Below are positions 46,601 through 55,469 of a DNA stretch of 64,000 nt, piece after piece. Under the pieces are notes generated by a model. The model had not been told where the DNA came from. It made no database searches and worked only from the letters and a program-made list of their open reading frames with translations. The DNA is taken from assembly GCA_026874595.1 (NCBI GenBank), contig CM049312.1, positions 52,951,429 through 53,015,428 of the forward strand. Direction: 5' to 3'. The DNA is from Sipunculus nudus (taxonomy: Eukaryota; Annelida; Sipuncula; Golfingiida; Sipunculidae). The translations under genes and the position numbers were made by a program. Within the stretch, counting starts at the first letter, position 1. Every line of letters begins with the position of its first letter.

Positions 46601-47767
46601 TTTACAGAAAAGAAATTATCATATTTCACATAAAGGAGTTTTAAGACCTTTCCCAACCAGGGTAAACCCCACCAGGTACTGCCCATGGATCTGACCCTTT
46701 ATCTACCAATTTATCAGGATCCAGATAAAAAAAAAACATCACATGTCTCACCCCATGGGAAGGGAAACATAATTCAGTAGTGATTGTTATATAAATATGT
46801 TCACTGCTTTGATCCTTAATGTGCCAAAACTGGACCCTTCAGATCTTTAGTGTCAAAATCAGCTTACAGATGGCTCCAGGTGTCAATCCCAGCAAAAACA
46901 CTTTTCTCCATAAAGTTTATTTGATATTGGTTTTTGGGGCACTGTTTGATGGCTGACAAACTAAAATATAGGAATGAAAACATAACCACCTTGAGATAAC
47001 ATAATTTATAGGGGCCTGATGGTCTGACAATTGACTCATAAATGTACTGTCTGCTGGTTTCACTTATAAAATACATTAAGGATTTACCTGTGGGAGAGCC
47101 GAACAGGGGTGTCTGCTGAACCAACAGTCATGGGGGTAGCCGAGTACCTCATGTGTCCGCCCAATTCATCACAAACTGCTGCACAGACTCTGGTCTGTGG
47201 TAACAGAGTGTATTGTTGTGATAACAGTGATGACGATGGTGCCCAGGAGTTGGTTGATGACCTTGCATATCCAGGTATAGTAATTCCTGCTGCGGGATTC
47301 ATCTGTGAGGAGATCCTATTTCTGACGTGTGCCATGTTATGATAAAATGTGTAACTACTTCTTGGGGCACTGTTTAGAATCCTCCCTGGCTGCCTGTTTG
47401 ACATGCTGCTGTTTTGGCCATTTTGCCTTCCTGGGGGGTGCTGGTATTGGTGATTTCCAGAAGCCTGTGATGGTACCGGCGTCTGATAGATGGGGCTAGG
47501 AAACTGAAAGGCTGTTGTCCCCATGGTTGGCTGCGATAAAGTCCAACTGAACACAGGAGTTGTTGTTACATTGCCCCCGGTGGTGTTACTAAGAGGAAAG
47601 GGAAATGTGAAACCTCCACCAATATTTGACATGTTATGCGTTAAACTGTTAATCTGGGGAGCACTCTGTGGTCCACCCTGTAAGTCACTGGTTGCCTGAG
47701 TATGTAAAATAGACTCAATCTTAATAGGGACAGCTTGCTTCTGCTCTATCTCTATGTATGGGTACAT
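13587..47767 (-). CDS. HCFC1R1/HPIP-like protein, six coding exons (whole gene)
   Basis: Assembled from exons 47088-47767, 45225-45299, 42122-42292, 28165-28320, 27540-27683 and 13587-13683, giving 440 codons plus stop. All five introns are phase 2 with GT-AG ends, and every junction stays in frame. Two blocks recall human HCFC1R1 (HPIP, 138 aa), the protein that binds the HCF-1 beta-propeller and helps export HCF-1 from the nucleus: FINEEKM...LSL (residues 259-274), after a basic SKRKNKRK stretch (239-246), and PCMEVVLWKAPG (364-375). Both proteins end in an acidic M-D/E-L. The protein is three times longer than human HPIP because of a Gln/Ser/Pro/Thr-rich first exon. The canonical HCF-binding motif (D/E-H-x-Y) is not seen; the nearest is NHQY at 105-108. 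Leucine-rich stretches at 337-353 could be a nuclear export signal. The family call is by motif memory, not a search. Confidence 0.75.
13684..15075. other. Intron 5, distal unique part
   Basis: About 1.4 kb of AT-rich intron between exon 6 and the minisatellite. A few degenerate direct repeats (CATCCAAAAT-type phrases near 14220-14240 and 15040) are visible. I see no exon, RNA gene or complete element. Confidence 0.5.
15076..15097. repeat. Poly-C tract (22 bp)
   Basis: Uninterrupted C run just outside the distal end of the minisatellite. Similar C or G runs occur near 38580, 43291, 47921, 56632, 57994, 61316 and 62695. Confidence 0.95.
15200..17021. repeat. Minisatellite, distal subarray (58-bp unit)
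   Basis: About 31 units of a 58-bp repeat, typically CTGACACACTGTCCATGG, TTTAGTAACACTGGTGTCTG, TTCTTACCTAGGATGGTCAA. The distal edge units are the most diverged. The minus strand of each typical unit reads CCTAG/GTAAG, the donor sequence of coding exon 5. Differences from the proximal subarray are one extra base per unit and TTTAGTAACAC in place of TTTTGTTATCAG. Several units keep the TTTTGTTATCAG form, so the two forms mix. It ends abruptly at the hAT-like insertion at 17022. Confidence 0.93.
17022..19976. mobile_element. hAT-like element inserted in the minisatellite
   Basis: Inverted ends CAGGGTTCTCCACTAG (17022) and, inverted, CAGTGTTCTCCACTAG (ending 19976), 15 of 16 matching, with CAG...CTG termini typical of hAT elements. 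CACAC lies on both sides, a short or eroded target duplication, and minisatellite sequence continues on both flanks. Without the Mutator-like insert it is only about 0.67 kb, so it is non-autonomous. No transposase frame. Confidence 0.65.
17186..19458. mobile_element. Non-autonomous Mutator-like element with long TIRs (copy 1)
   Basis: 2,273 bp bounded by a perfect 9-bp duplication CTTACAGAC (17177-17185 and 19459-19467). The termini are GGCAATA and TATTGCC, and the inverted repeats extend about 270 bp (17186-17455 against 19185-19458). They include clusters of ACTCGGAAGTCGGAAG-type text and matching stretches such as GAAGCCTCTCGGAAGTCATCC. Long TIRs with a 9-bp duplication fit MULEs. The interior (17460-19180) is very AT-rich with no transposase. 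Direct copies of TTGTTAGTTATATACATTATG lie at 19009 and 19092. Confidence 0.82.
19977..27594. repeat. Minisatellite, proximal subarray (57-bp unit)
   Basis: About 133 units of 57 bp: CTAGGATGGTCAACTGACAC, ACTGTCCATGGTTTTGTTAT, CAGATGTGTGTTCTTAC. Most units differ at 0-3 positions. Marker variants (CCGTGG, then CCAAAGATGG with CGCGGTCC, then CAGTGTCC, CGCTGTCC, GTGAGTTC) recur together near 22270, 24440, 26035 and 26433, with partial sets near 20780, 23700 and 25465, always at whole multiples of 57 bp, which shows higher-order duplication. The proximal end overlaps coding exon 5: units at 27481-27594 have the form GACAGGTGTCTATCCTTACC. The unit has no stop in several frames and is 3 x 19 bp, which makes long open frames on both strands. 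Confidence 0.97.
27540..27683 (-). CDS. HCFC1R1-like gene, coding exon 5, ending inside the minisatellite
   Basis: Acceptor CTGTCTTTCAG before 27683 and donor CCTAG/GTAAGG at 27540; 144 nt, phase 2 on both sides, residues 362-408 with split codons at 361 and 409. It contains PCMEVVLWKAPG, the block shared with human HCFC1R1. The last 18 residues (392-409, DRHLSDKTMDSVSVDHPR) are encoded by minisatellite sequence, and the donor is the first of the repeated donors. The next in-frame codon after the donor G is TAA, so failure to splice here truncates the protein before exon 6. Confidence 0.8.
27691..28164. other. Intron 4
   Basis: About 480 bp of AT-rich intron between coding exons 5 and 4. No repeat or other feature seen. 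Confidence 0.6.
28165..28320 (-). CDS. HCFC1R1-like gene, coding exon 4
   Basis: Acceptor CTTTCAG before 28320 and donor CAGCT/GTGAGT at 28165; 156 nt, phase 2 on both sides, residues 310-360. Starts acidic (SSTEEEDE), then LQLSETLELGLKNKDLLP, whose leucine spacing could serve as a nuclear export signal. A stop in the GTGAGT reading confirms that splicing is needed here. Confidence 0.85.
28321..31180. other. Intron 3, repeat remnants, no gene
   Basis: AT-rich intron. Inverted copy of the AGGCCTGTAGGCCT text near 28753; repeat-family end GGGACCCATGGGTTACGGCG at 29607-29626 followed by CTCAGCTG; a perfect short palindrome of CTCTCTCT/AGAGAG near 30090-30107. Open frames here are short and lack coding character. 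Confidence 0.45.
31439..32212 (+). CDS. Possible two-exon small gene inside intron 3
   Basis: Exon 1 coding part 31439-31585, ending CTG/GTAAGTG, a near-perfect donor; exon 2 32087-32212 after acceptor GGAATTTCAG, ending in TAG at 32210-32212. The junction is phase 0 and gives 90 codons, MNAQMVCFVK... to ...KEGLLPCIN. The product has no signal peptide or membrane segment; it is mixed in charge with several Cys and Trp. I do not recognise the family. The region before it (31240-31400) is GC-richer than its surroundings and could be a promoter. The LINE tail begins about 20 bp after the stop, so the 3' UTR may lie in a transposon. It could also be a spliced non-coding RNA. Confidence 0.4.
32233..33093 (-). 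mobile_element. 5'-truncated LINE (CR1/L2/Rex1-like) fragment
   Basis: The minus strand encodes the end of a reverse transcriptase: ARNLGVVFD near 32910, an RNAAARLV-type motif (QNAAARLVTG) near 32690, HWLPV near 32600, then a stop at 32392. The 3' end carries AGCGCTATATAAATTAAATA and an AT-rich tail (32233-32275), the usual tail of Jockey/CR1-related LINEs. The catalytic RT palm is absent, so the copy was truncated on insertion. Clade inferred from motif memory. Confidence 0.8.
33110..33978 (-). repeat. CAGCTGAGC-family interspersed repeat
   Basis: Same body as copies at 39170, 48600, 55732, 60435 and 63020 (shared phrases: TTTCTGGCATGTACATAGAA, GGGACATCTAACTGTATGCC). It ends at 33930-33975 with GGACGG-type microsatellite text, then the near-palindromic hairpin AGCTCAGATGACTTATAGTC-AGCTGAGCT. 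No coding capacity. Confidence 0.85.
33979..35365. repeat. Interspersed repeat with GTGGNNCCACC boxes
   Basis: Degenerate repeated units of roughly 130-150 bp with phrases such as ACTCCTGAGATATGGGCTGT and boxes GGTGGTGCCACC (34420). It ends in CAGACAGACAGG-type text near 35300. It relates to the tandem repeat at 1-922. No gene. Confidence 0.6.
35366..37686 (-). repeat. Related interspersed repeat, subfamily with TGACCTTTGACC text
   Basis: Low end AAGTGACCCATGGGTCATGA at 35370, then CGCTCAGC; high end with (GGCC)n/GGACAGACGG text near 37590-37630 and the hairpin AGCCCAGCATGACTGAAAGT-CAGCTGGGCT. The body repeats GACCTTGACCTTTGACC phrases (37020, 37323). Same architecture as the CAGCTGAGC family but a different body. 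Confidence 0.6.
37880..39985 (-). repeat. Long CAGCTGAGC-family copy with internal duplication
   Basis: Low end GGGACCCATGGGTCACATCG then CTCAGCTGAA (37887); high end with GGACGG microsatellite and a partial hairpin at about 39900-39970. A segment of about 590 bp is repeated in tandem (TAACCTAATTTTGCAGCTTT near 38817 and 39407). It contains a G-run near 38580. The 38040-38830 part matches 62520-62980 inverted, which ties it to the copy in the DPH1 intron. Confidence 0.75.
40094..41997. mobile_element. Element with ATGCCCCCGCC ends and 180-bp tandem repeat
   Basis: Inverted ends ATGCCCCCGCC at 40121-40131 and 41985-41995, with GGAATGAC repeats beside them (41909-41950). The core is a tandem array of a 180-bp unit (CGTACATGTGTATTTGTCAT at 41347; also 41166, 41527, 41706), plus two diverged units at 40130-40480. 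Another family copy, ending in GGACAGACGG text and the hairpin AGCCCATCAGCCTATGAGCT, interrupts the array at about 40485-41158. Tandem cores with microsatellite flanks recall bivalve pearl/Helentron-type elements (inference). Confidence 0.65.
42122..42292 (-). CDS. HCFC1R1-like gene, coding exon 3
   Basis: Acceptor CCTTGTAG before 42292 and donor AAAAG/GTGAGT at 42122; 171 nt, phase 2 on both sides, residues 253-308. It carries FINEEKMSESMKELSL (259-274), which lines up with FLSEENM...LSL of human HCFC1R1, the strongest family evidence with exon 5. Confidence 0.88.
42293..43405. other. Intron 2, unique part
   Basis: No exon or clear element; a G-run near 43291-43303. Short open frames lack coding features. 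Confidence 0.45.
43407..44769. mobile_element. Repeat element with GTATCCCCAGACAA inverted ends
   Basis: GTATCCCCAGACAA at 43407-43420 is repeated inverted at 44756-44769. Inside, units beginning GACCTTGAAAAATGCATCAA recur (43539, 43819, 43961), with GGTGGCACCACCTGTCTTCT (43687) and GGTAGCGCCACC (44430) boxes. The right end can also fold on itself (TATCCCC/GGGGATA). No coding potential. Confidence 0.6.
45225..45299 (-). CDS. HCFC1R1-like gene, coding exon 2
   Basis: Acceptor GGTCACAG before 45299 and donor TACAG/GTAAGC at 45225; 75 nt, phase 2 on both sides, residues 228-251. Encodes ETSPQPGTSGVSKRKNKRKA; the basic cluster is a likely nuclear localisation signal, in the same place as the KRR of human HCFC1R1. 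Confidence 0.83.
45432..46280. mobile_element. hAT-like MITE, 849 bp, rich in GGCAGAAA motifs
   Basis: Ends CAGGGTTGG and (inverted) TAGGGTGGG; flanks CTTTCACG (45424-45431) and CTTTCATG (46281-46288), an 8-bp duplication with one difference. Both ends carry clusters of GGCAGAAATG/CATTTCTGCC in both orientations (45450-45545; 46170-46270), likely transposase-binding repeats. No open frame. It lies in intron 1 of the HCFC1R1-like gene. Confidence 0.7.
46289..47087. other. Intron 1, unique part
   Basis: About 0.8 kb of intron. I see no exon or repeat copy worth naming. Confidence 0.5.
47088..47767 (-). CDS. HCFC1R1-like gene, coding exon 1
   Basis: The start is the ATG at 47767 (GCAGCATGT, A at -3); an in-frame TAA lies shortly upstream, and the GTG 12 nt before is not a eukaryotic start. 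226 residues plus a split codon, donor CACAG/GTAAAT at 47088. The exon reaches up to a good acceptor (TTTTGTCTTTCAG) before 47876, so it has about 109 nt of 5' UTR and at least one untranslated exon lies further upstream, not located. Low complexity, rich in Q, S, P, T, N; probably disordered. Contains GNHQYQH at 104-110. Confidence 0.85.
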
Positions 47768-47920
47768 GCTGCCAGCCACATCCAGGTTTTTTTGTTGTTA
47801 ATGTCTCCAATTATCAGCACAGATGGAGTCAGTGTCTCGTGTAGTTGGGACAACCCTCATCTGTCATGAATGTTTACTGAAAGACAAAAAAGTGTAGCTT
47901 AATTTAGTGAAATACCACCT

Positions 47921-47941
47921 CCCCCCCCCCCCCCCCCCCCC
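47921..47941. repeat. Poly-C tract (21 bp)
   Basis: C run about 45 bp upstream of the acceptor of coding exon 1, beside a CAGCTGAGC-family copy. Confidence 0.95.
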
Positions 47942-47979
47942 GCTCATGTTGTCTTTGGTTCGCCTTTAATTAGAAAAGA

Positions 47980-49185
47980 AAGCAAGGGACCTATGGGTTA
48001 CTGTGCTCAGCAGAAGTTGACCTTGAAGGTAAAAATCTAAACAAGGGTGTTGTGGGTCATGGGGCTAAGCTGAAATAGATTATGAGAATATTTTTATAAC
48101 TTCCAGACCAAATCCCTATCTTGATTCTGACCAGTCCAAACCCTGATTAGGATCTGGTTCAGCCCAAATCCTGATTCAGACTTGTGATCTGACATAATAC
48201 TGAATAACTTCTTTTGCTCTGTGACCTTGACCTCTTGACCCCAAAATATCAAGGGACAGACCAACAGTAATATATGAAGTTTCAATTATTTTTTAACTTT
48301 TTATTAAATCAAACTGTTTCAAAGTTTAACATCTATAATATTACACAACTTAATATATAAATTGCTTCCAATGATATGGGGGAGGGGGGTTGATATGAGA
48401 ATAACTGTATACCTGTCACAGCAGGGGATCTCCCTAGTGACCTGTAACATCTCAGGAAACTGGCATAGATGAATTCCAGTGATCAGGAATGGCCTATCTG
48501 CATCTAAACAAAGCTAGTGACTACAAAAGGGCCTCAAGAAAAAAATTCGATAACTAGCTTATTTAACCTTTTATTTACAAATTTCAGATTTACATATTAA
48601 AATAATTATGTTTACATGCTGTGAAAATTTAAAAGTCAACAGTACTCACAGGAAAAAATGTGCCATGATCAAAATTTGACAAAATTTGAGGTTCTGATTT
48701 TATTTTTATGCTAATAATTTGAAAAATTTACAAAATTTAGATTAATTTTGGGTATACAATTGGAACCTTAATTTAACAAAGTTATAAACTTGGAAAAAAA
48801 TTGTCTCTAGCTTCAAAAATTATCATTTTCAGTGAGTATATATCTAATTTTTTACAAAGTGCATTACGTTTCAGTCCATAAATTTATCAATTACTTAATT
48901 TAGTCTTAATACTTACCTTATTTCTGGCATGTACATAGAAACTATATATGGGAACATTTATGGTAAATATGAAGAAAAACTGACAAGTGATTTTAATATT
49001 TGGCAGTCCTGAAGTGTAATAATAGTTTTTTTTATGGAAAATTGAGGTTTTCCTTAATTTCTTGAAGGAACAAGTCATGGTGACCGAGTTTTCAGTTTCA
49101 AAGCGTGCCAGTCTAATGGACGGACAGACAATGGACCACTCCTATAGTTAAACAGCTCAGACGACTTGTAGTCAGCTGAGCAAAT
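47980..49185 (-). repeat. CAGCTGAGC-family interspersed repeat
   Basis: Low end GGGACCTATGGGTTACTGTG then CTCAGCAG (47988); high end GGACGGACAGAC, then a hairpin-like GCTCAGACGACTTGTAGTC-AGCTGAGC (49140-49182). The body carries GCAGGGGATCTCCCTAGTGA (48421), the reverse of a phrase in the 55732 and 60435 copies. Confidence 0.8.
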
Positions 49186-50090
49186 AACAGGTCACACAGC
49201 TGTTGATATCACTGTTTTGATAATTTTAAACAGAAAAGTTTATGAATGATTAAGAAAAAGTACATGTCACACAAGACCCTGCACCTAAGCTGTCAAAATA
49301 ATTGATTTAATATTATTAAACAGAAAGTTTTTTAATGATTATTCACTTTTTCATTATTTAGGAAGCTTTTTCATTTAGGCTTTCTTCCGAGTTCCTTTTT
49401 GTTGGTTCATGTCATGCCAGCAGGCAACGAACCAGAAACTGTGTGATAACAAGTCCTATGCGCTACCATCAGCATCAAGCAAGATGAGTTTAGACTCTTA
49501 AACTAGAGGGAATGGTGAAATGGGGATAATTAAATCTACTACTGTCAGGAAGTTCAGATGGAACAAGTCTAAATGACCTAATGTGACAATTGTTTGTGTA
49601 TGGGAGACTTGGTCGTAGTTGTTAAAATAAGAGATAATTTTGTTAAGTGTAGCTCTTCTTTTGTTCTTTTGTTAAGAACCACGCAGACACAGACACCAAA
49701 ACTTTTTCTTTGACAAAGACCATTTCCCGTAGGCACTTATTCTATAGTCACTCCATGAAGGCAGTGACCTGTGGCTCTGTATATACTACAGAGTCACAGC
49801 TGACTTAATCAGCAGTACTGTCAAGACTCAAGTGTCATTAGTACATTACTGCCAGTCAGTGGGTGATAATTGATATTGCCTTATTGGTGATAACCCAGTT
49901 TTACTCACAGCTGGTTTGAATGAAAGATTCTAATGCATCTGTGACATCCAGACTCATAAAAAAAAAACTCCCAAACCTGGTATCGTAGAATTAACAACCC
50001 CTGGAGACCCTACCTTCAATATCTTGTCCTATCCACTCCAGCATCATTCCTGTTTTGTTGTTCTAGAAATGTCGAACGTCCCTGATTGCT

Positions 50091-51938
50091 TAGACTGGTA
50101 CTCCGCATATGGCCAGCGGGCCATAAAAATAGGGACTGCCTAAAACGCGTGCACGCCTGCGTGCACGCCTACGGCCTGATTTGCGGACAACAACGTCTGG
50201 CCAGAAAAATAGTTATTTTTGGGGTGTTTTGTTAATTTGTCTGAAGGAACTTTATATTATTTATGCGGGGAATAACATGAATATTTTTTTACTATTAATA
50301 TGAAGATTACAGCTGTACATCCAAGCATGAAGGATAGCCGCGACGCGGGGAGTAACGGCGACGTAACACTGCATGCAGCATGCTGCAACAGGTTTACTTG
50401 GGAAAAAAGCAGTTGAGGAGTCCATTTTTTAATTGAATGGCAATGAGGGCGGACTGAAAGATAAATATGTAAAAATTATGTATGAAAATGACTATACTTG
50501 GAGGCAATGATCCAGTTGCGTTGCAAATATCGTTTTGTAATAACATGCTACGTATTATTTACCCCATTAATAATTTATTATGACACCTTGTGCTTATTAC
50601 TTTACTTACAAAGTTCCATGGCTTTTTACTACTTCAACGTCATGCATTCAATACTTGTAGAATAAAAGATGTAAAACTAAAAGACAAACATTAGCATTTT
50701 GAAAGTACCTGTTTATAGTTAAAAGCGATGGCCCAATTTATATATCTATTAATAATAGCCTACCGATTTTGACAGGAATATATATATATATATATGTGGA
50801 TGCCAATTTTGCCAAACATTCACTGGAATAATAGCCAATGTAATACAGGAGCTATGATTCACTCTACCAGTCACGGGCAACCAAAACATCAAAGGATCTA
50901 ATCATTAATTCATTTTTGCTGTATGTATTTAAAATATAAGGATTAGTCATATCGCTAAAGTGACCTGCAAAATAACTGAACTAATATATTGCTTAATTAA
51001 AATGTAAAAAAAAATATATATAAAATTAGCTTAATCTTGGATAGTGATCTTAGATTCTACACTTATAAAAAGTTTTAGTTATTGTGTCCATTTGAGTACA
51101 ACTAACTGACGGTATATCTGAATTGGTTCAATGTGACAGCTGTTTTAAAGGTTTTTCTTTTTTTTTCATGTACTCTTTGATATCTAGAACTTAGTAGAAA
51201 GGGTGGATTTATTCCATATGTAAATAGGGTAAAATGTAATAAAAATATATATTTCACATTCAAATTCTTGGTTGTTACATGGTCAATTTTTTTAAAGCCA
51301 TATATTAATTATTCTAGAATGGCTAGTGTTTTAGTTGGATTGGTATACGTGGTATATGTCTCAGTAACTTGTTTTTCATAATATATTTCACTTTGTGCTT
51401 ATTTTTGCCTGTTATAACAGTAATGATATTCTGTACATATTTATTGTAACACATATTTCTGTATATGTTGTGTTTGTTGTAAATAATTTTGTTGTAACCA
51501 GTATATGTGGCTTCAGTTCACTTCCTCGGAATAAAGACACCCAAGAAATATTATTAGTGATAATTGTATTCTCAATATGATTTTAATAATCAAATTTGGT
51601 CTTTTATCATTATTTAAATAAAATGACTAATAATAATTAATTCTTTTATAATTTCTTACATATGAACAGTGAAAAAAACATTCATGATGAATACTGTTTA
51701 TGTTAATACCCACATAAATTATATAAATATAATATAAACATAAATCATATATATATATATAAAATAATATAAAGTTCCATCAGACAAATTAACTAAACAC
51801 ACTCCACAGTAACTTTTTTCTGGTCAGACGGTGTCCGCAAAATCCGGCCGCACGCGATTTAGGCACTTGCTAAGGCAGTCGAAACTGCGTGCACGTAGGC
51901 GTGGCATTCCCATAAAAATAGAGCGGTGTACCAGTCTA
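50091..51938. mobile_element. Mutator-like MITE with long TIRs (copy 2)
   Basis: 1,848 bp. Ends TAGACTGGTAC and GTACCAGTCTA; flanks CTGATTGCT (50082-50090) and CTGATCGCT (51939-51947), a 9-bp duplication with one difference. TIRs of about 130 bp include CACGCCTACG and GCGGACAACAACGTCTGGCC against GGTCAGACGGTGTCCGC. The interior is AT-rich without a transposase. Same class as 17186-19458 but unrelated TIR sequence. Confidence 0.75.
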
Positions 51939-52439
51939 CTGATCGCTGAGCCCCAGTGGTATGGTCTAAAATTCAGATGTCGAAAATCGGATATCGGGTG
52001 CAAGATACCATTCGATTCTGGACACAAACAGTACTGGCCGAGTCAATGAAATGGCTCTTGATTGTTGCCTCTGACAGAGAAACCAAACGTTTTCTCACTA
52101 TATCGCACGTATAGTGTCGGTATCGCCACCTCTAGGTTACTTCTATAACTAATTACCACTCGCTGACCCTCTTATTTCATCGACTGGTACACTTGGGCCG
52201 TACCTGACGGTCAGCGCCATACATCACCGCCTCGCTGAACTATAAGGGTTTCCCAGTGACGTACAGAGTAATTATAGTTGTCTTTGCCAGAATCTTTTTT
52301 TTTTAAACCAACACGGGTTATCCAGTAACCGCTTATTGTGGGCTTCTAGCTTGCTTTTTATATACCCATTTAATCAGTCTTAATATTTCAAGATCCGCGG
52401 CTATTTTAAGTACGGCAAGACTTTTTTAACACTATATAT

Positions 52440-52960
52440 AACCCTCAGCCTCAGCCCTCAGTGAGTCAGAGTGTCACCGTTTATCAGACCATCGCTTTTC
52501 AAGGCAGGCCGGTTTGAAAATGTAACTCTAGCTCAGCCAATCAGCGTGAGATGTTCAGGTCCACACGCGACGAACGCAGTCATGTAACTGCTGGCTGAAA
52601 CGATCAGCGTGTTGGCAAATTAACAGGGGCAGGACTTTCACAAAATTGTGGTGACGATGTCTACAATGCACTTTCATTTGGCCCATGGACCGTAGTCTTC
52701 GACAGTAGAGATATATATCATAGGACAACTTCGAAGGTCCACGTATGGACTTTCTGTAAACATGATTTCAGTGCGAATGTTACCAATCGGATTAAGCTGT
52801 CTATTGTCATTTTGACAGCTGCTAGCGTCCACATAGCAACGATGCCATTCACAGGAGGCGTGACGGCCTGATATGCAAATGTGAAGGAATCGTCAGGAGC
52901 CTTGTGACGCCCTAATATTCAAATATCAGGGATCGATTTACCATGCGGACGTTACAGGGC
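52440..52960. promoter_or_regulatory. Possible promoter-like stretch between divergent genes
   Basis: A less AT-rich block with an inverted-capable CCAAT box (AGCCAATCAG, 52535-52544), an octamer ATGCAAAT (52873-52880) and many CpGs, placed between the HCFC1R1-like gene (leftwards) and DPH1 (rightwards). It could hold the missing untranslated first exon of the left gene. No start site can be fixed from sequence. Confidence 0.3.
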
Positions 52961-53163
52961 TTTAGTGATAAGAGCTGGCACTGAGTTACGTACGTCTGTA
53001 GTATCGGTACATGGAAAAACGTTTTATTTTAAGCATTTTAGTAGTAAACGTAAATACACTAAAGCCCAGGCAGGGCTAACAAACAAACGAAGGAATAAGA
53101 AAGTACTTGTATACGTGTTTAGCTTATTTTTTATGTTTATGTATAAAAACGTTTACACCTGTG

Positions 53164-53166
<3 letters not shown>

Positions 53167-53228
<62 letters not shown>
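53167..53228. repeat. (AT)n microsatellite, 62 bp
   Basis: Pure AT dinucleotide run. The open frame crossing it (52965-53378) is an artefact of the run. Confidence 0.98.
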
Positions 53229-53230
<2 letters not shown>

Positions 53231-54012
53231 ATTTATGTCTACACATGATAAGTTCATTTCAAAATTTAAATATGGTAAAATTCACACGGTCTTAATTTGC
53301 TTTGATGTTATCTCATTAAACAATGAAATTATTGAAAACAATACTTGTTTCGTTCGTTTATGCTACATTGAATTTTAAAAAAATCACAATTGGTCTAATT
53401 AAGTTGTGTACGGTTCTTGCACACATATAAATTTCAGTTATACTGTTATATGAGCACAAAAGCACAAAGCACACACTTTTTTAAATTAATACAGTTTTCA
53501 TTGCATCGTATGCTAAATATAGGCTGTAACATAATTGAACAAGTATTCTGAAATATGTCTCAATTTTAGTCGATTTTTTGGTCAACATATAATATATAAC
53601 ATTCCGATGTCCAACGTCCGGGATTAAGTCCTTAAATTTCGACTTCCAGCATCGGATTCCGACATTCATGTTTTAGCCTGTCCCGCTTTTAAAACATTCG
53701 AGTGGTCTGAGAATTCTAGGAGAGTTATCTTAATAAAGGAAGTCCGAGAATTCACAGAGAACTGAACAATTATATAATGTCTCCATATTTTCGGATATTT
53801 TTTTTTAATACATGACATTTATATATATTTTTTTAAGATTTGGACATGAATGAGGACATGTTGTCAATTGTTAAAAAAATTACAAACTATCATCATTTAT
53901 AACAAGTCCTCTATCCATAAGAATGTTTGCAGTTTTATAGAATCAAGTATTTACAATTAACTGTTCAGTCGTGCCCAGTGGGTGGCTTGAATGCTAAATA
54001 TTCTTTCAGGTA

Positions 54013-54019
<7 letters not shown>

Positions 54020-54075
<56 letters not shown>
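54020..54075. repeat. (AT)n microsatellite, 56 bp
   Basis: Pure AT dinucleotide run in AT-rich intergenic DNA. I see nothing else from 53230 to 55400. Confidence 0.97.
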
Positions 54076-54077
<2 letters not shown>

Positions 54078-55469
54078 TTGATTTTTTCAGTAAAGATTTG
54101 TAACACATGTAATATGACACTAGGTAGAAATCAAAATTTATTAGTCATTTTTTATTTAATCCTGTTAGATTGTTTTGATTGCAGCTTATGTTTTAATTAA
54201 AGTTTTAATCAGTTAAATTAAGAAACAAATGAGCTCTTATTTATTTCTTCTGTATGATAATAAAGAATAATAATATTGATAAATAATGGGTGTTTTAATT
54301 AAAAATTCGATGTCATGATCTTCTCAGTTGTATATTAATAAAATATGCGGACCAGACGCATATATAGGCCTCATCACATGTTTATATTCTTACAGAGTCA
54401 GAAAATTTCCTGCAATATTGATTTTTTTATATATTCATTCTGCTTATGTAAATTATTACATGAATTTTAGATCTATGCTTATCCAACAATTATTTCACCC
54501 GGTTTTACTTTTATCAATTTAAGTTCATGGCCAATCATTGTTATGCGAGATTAGTTAGTAATTTACTTTCCAAGCACAAATAATTAAGCTTCCTTTTTCC
54601 ATTTCATTAAAATTAAAAATTAAAATTAAACTAAAGTCCTAATATTTTGCACAATTAGTCTAATTAATTTATCGACGGACCACCATATACCAATAAATGT
54701 CGGACAGCTTTTAACTGGTCTCCAAGATTTACGTAAATGAGATAATACATATATATAGTTTGATGTCTGAATAGGAACGGCTTATTTTTACACAATAACG
54801 AATAATAATTTTTCCTTAAAGCATGACCAGACCCCCTTTATTTCTTAAAATATGAATACAACTAGCTAAATGCAATTTAATTTTACTCTGTCAGAGGCAT
54901 GCATATGCATGAAGTTGATGATATGTATTCTCAGACTCTCAGACGCTACCATTCCAGAAAATTTATCATGCCTTGTATTTTTTTAATTATACCTAGTTGT
55001 ACAATCCATGAAAAAAAAAATCAATAAAGCTATTAATGTTCTCCAAAAACTCCGAAAATTCTCCCGTTATTATGCGTAATTCTCTATCCCTCCGCGAATT
55101 GTCTGAGATTTAATAGATACAGGCTAAATGTCTCGTGCACGTTGACAAAGCCTTGCAAAGCTGTTTGGACTGCTAATCCTTATCATCAAATCGTAACGTT
55201 ACTCACATAGCTGTGCCTCATATACTCATTACTTTTGATGCTTTGTACGCACTGAAGTGTAATAGAGTTAAGTAGAGGGCTGCAGACTTCAGGGACGATA
55301 TGGATTTATTTAACCAATGAAAATATAGGATGTTTTGATGCTATTCCTGGAGTATTATATTATAACCTGGAGTCTGGTCTCTTCTGGTTCTGGTTTCCTA
55401 TTCAGCAGAGCCTCTCTTGAATATTAGGAAGAATTTCTGGTTACGTGTCATACCTGAAACAGATTTAGA

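Noticed and set aside
47109-47342. Plus-strand open frame opposite coding exon 1
   Set aside because: Shadow of the minus-strand exon, which has matching splice phases with five other exons.
47767-47779. GTG at 47779 as the start of coding exon 1
   Set aside because: A eukaryotic gene is expected to use ATG. The ATG at 47767 is in frame with A at -3, and an in-frame TAA lies just upstream.
52965-53378. 137-codon plus-strand open frame
   Set aside because: Its middle is the (AT)n run giving Tyr-Ile repeats; no splice or coding signs.
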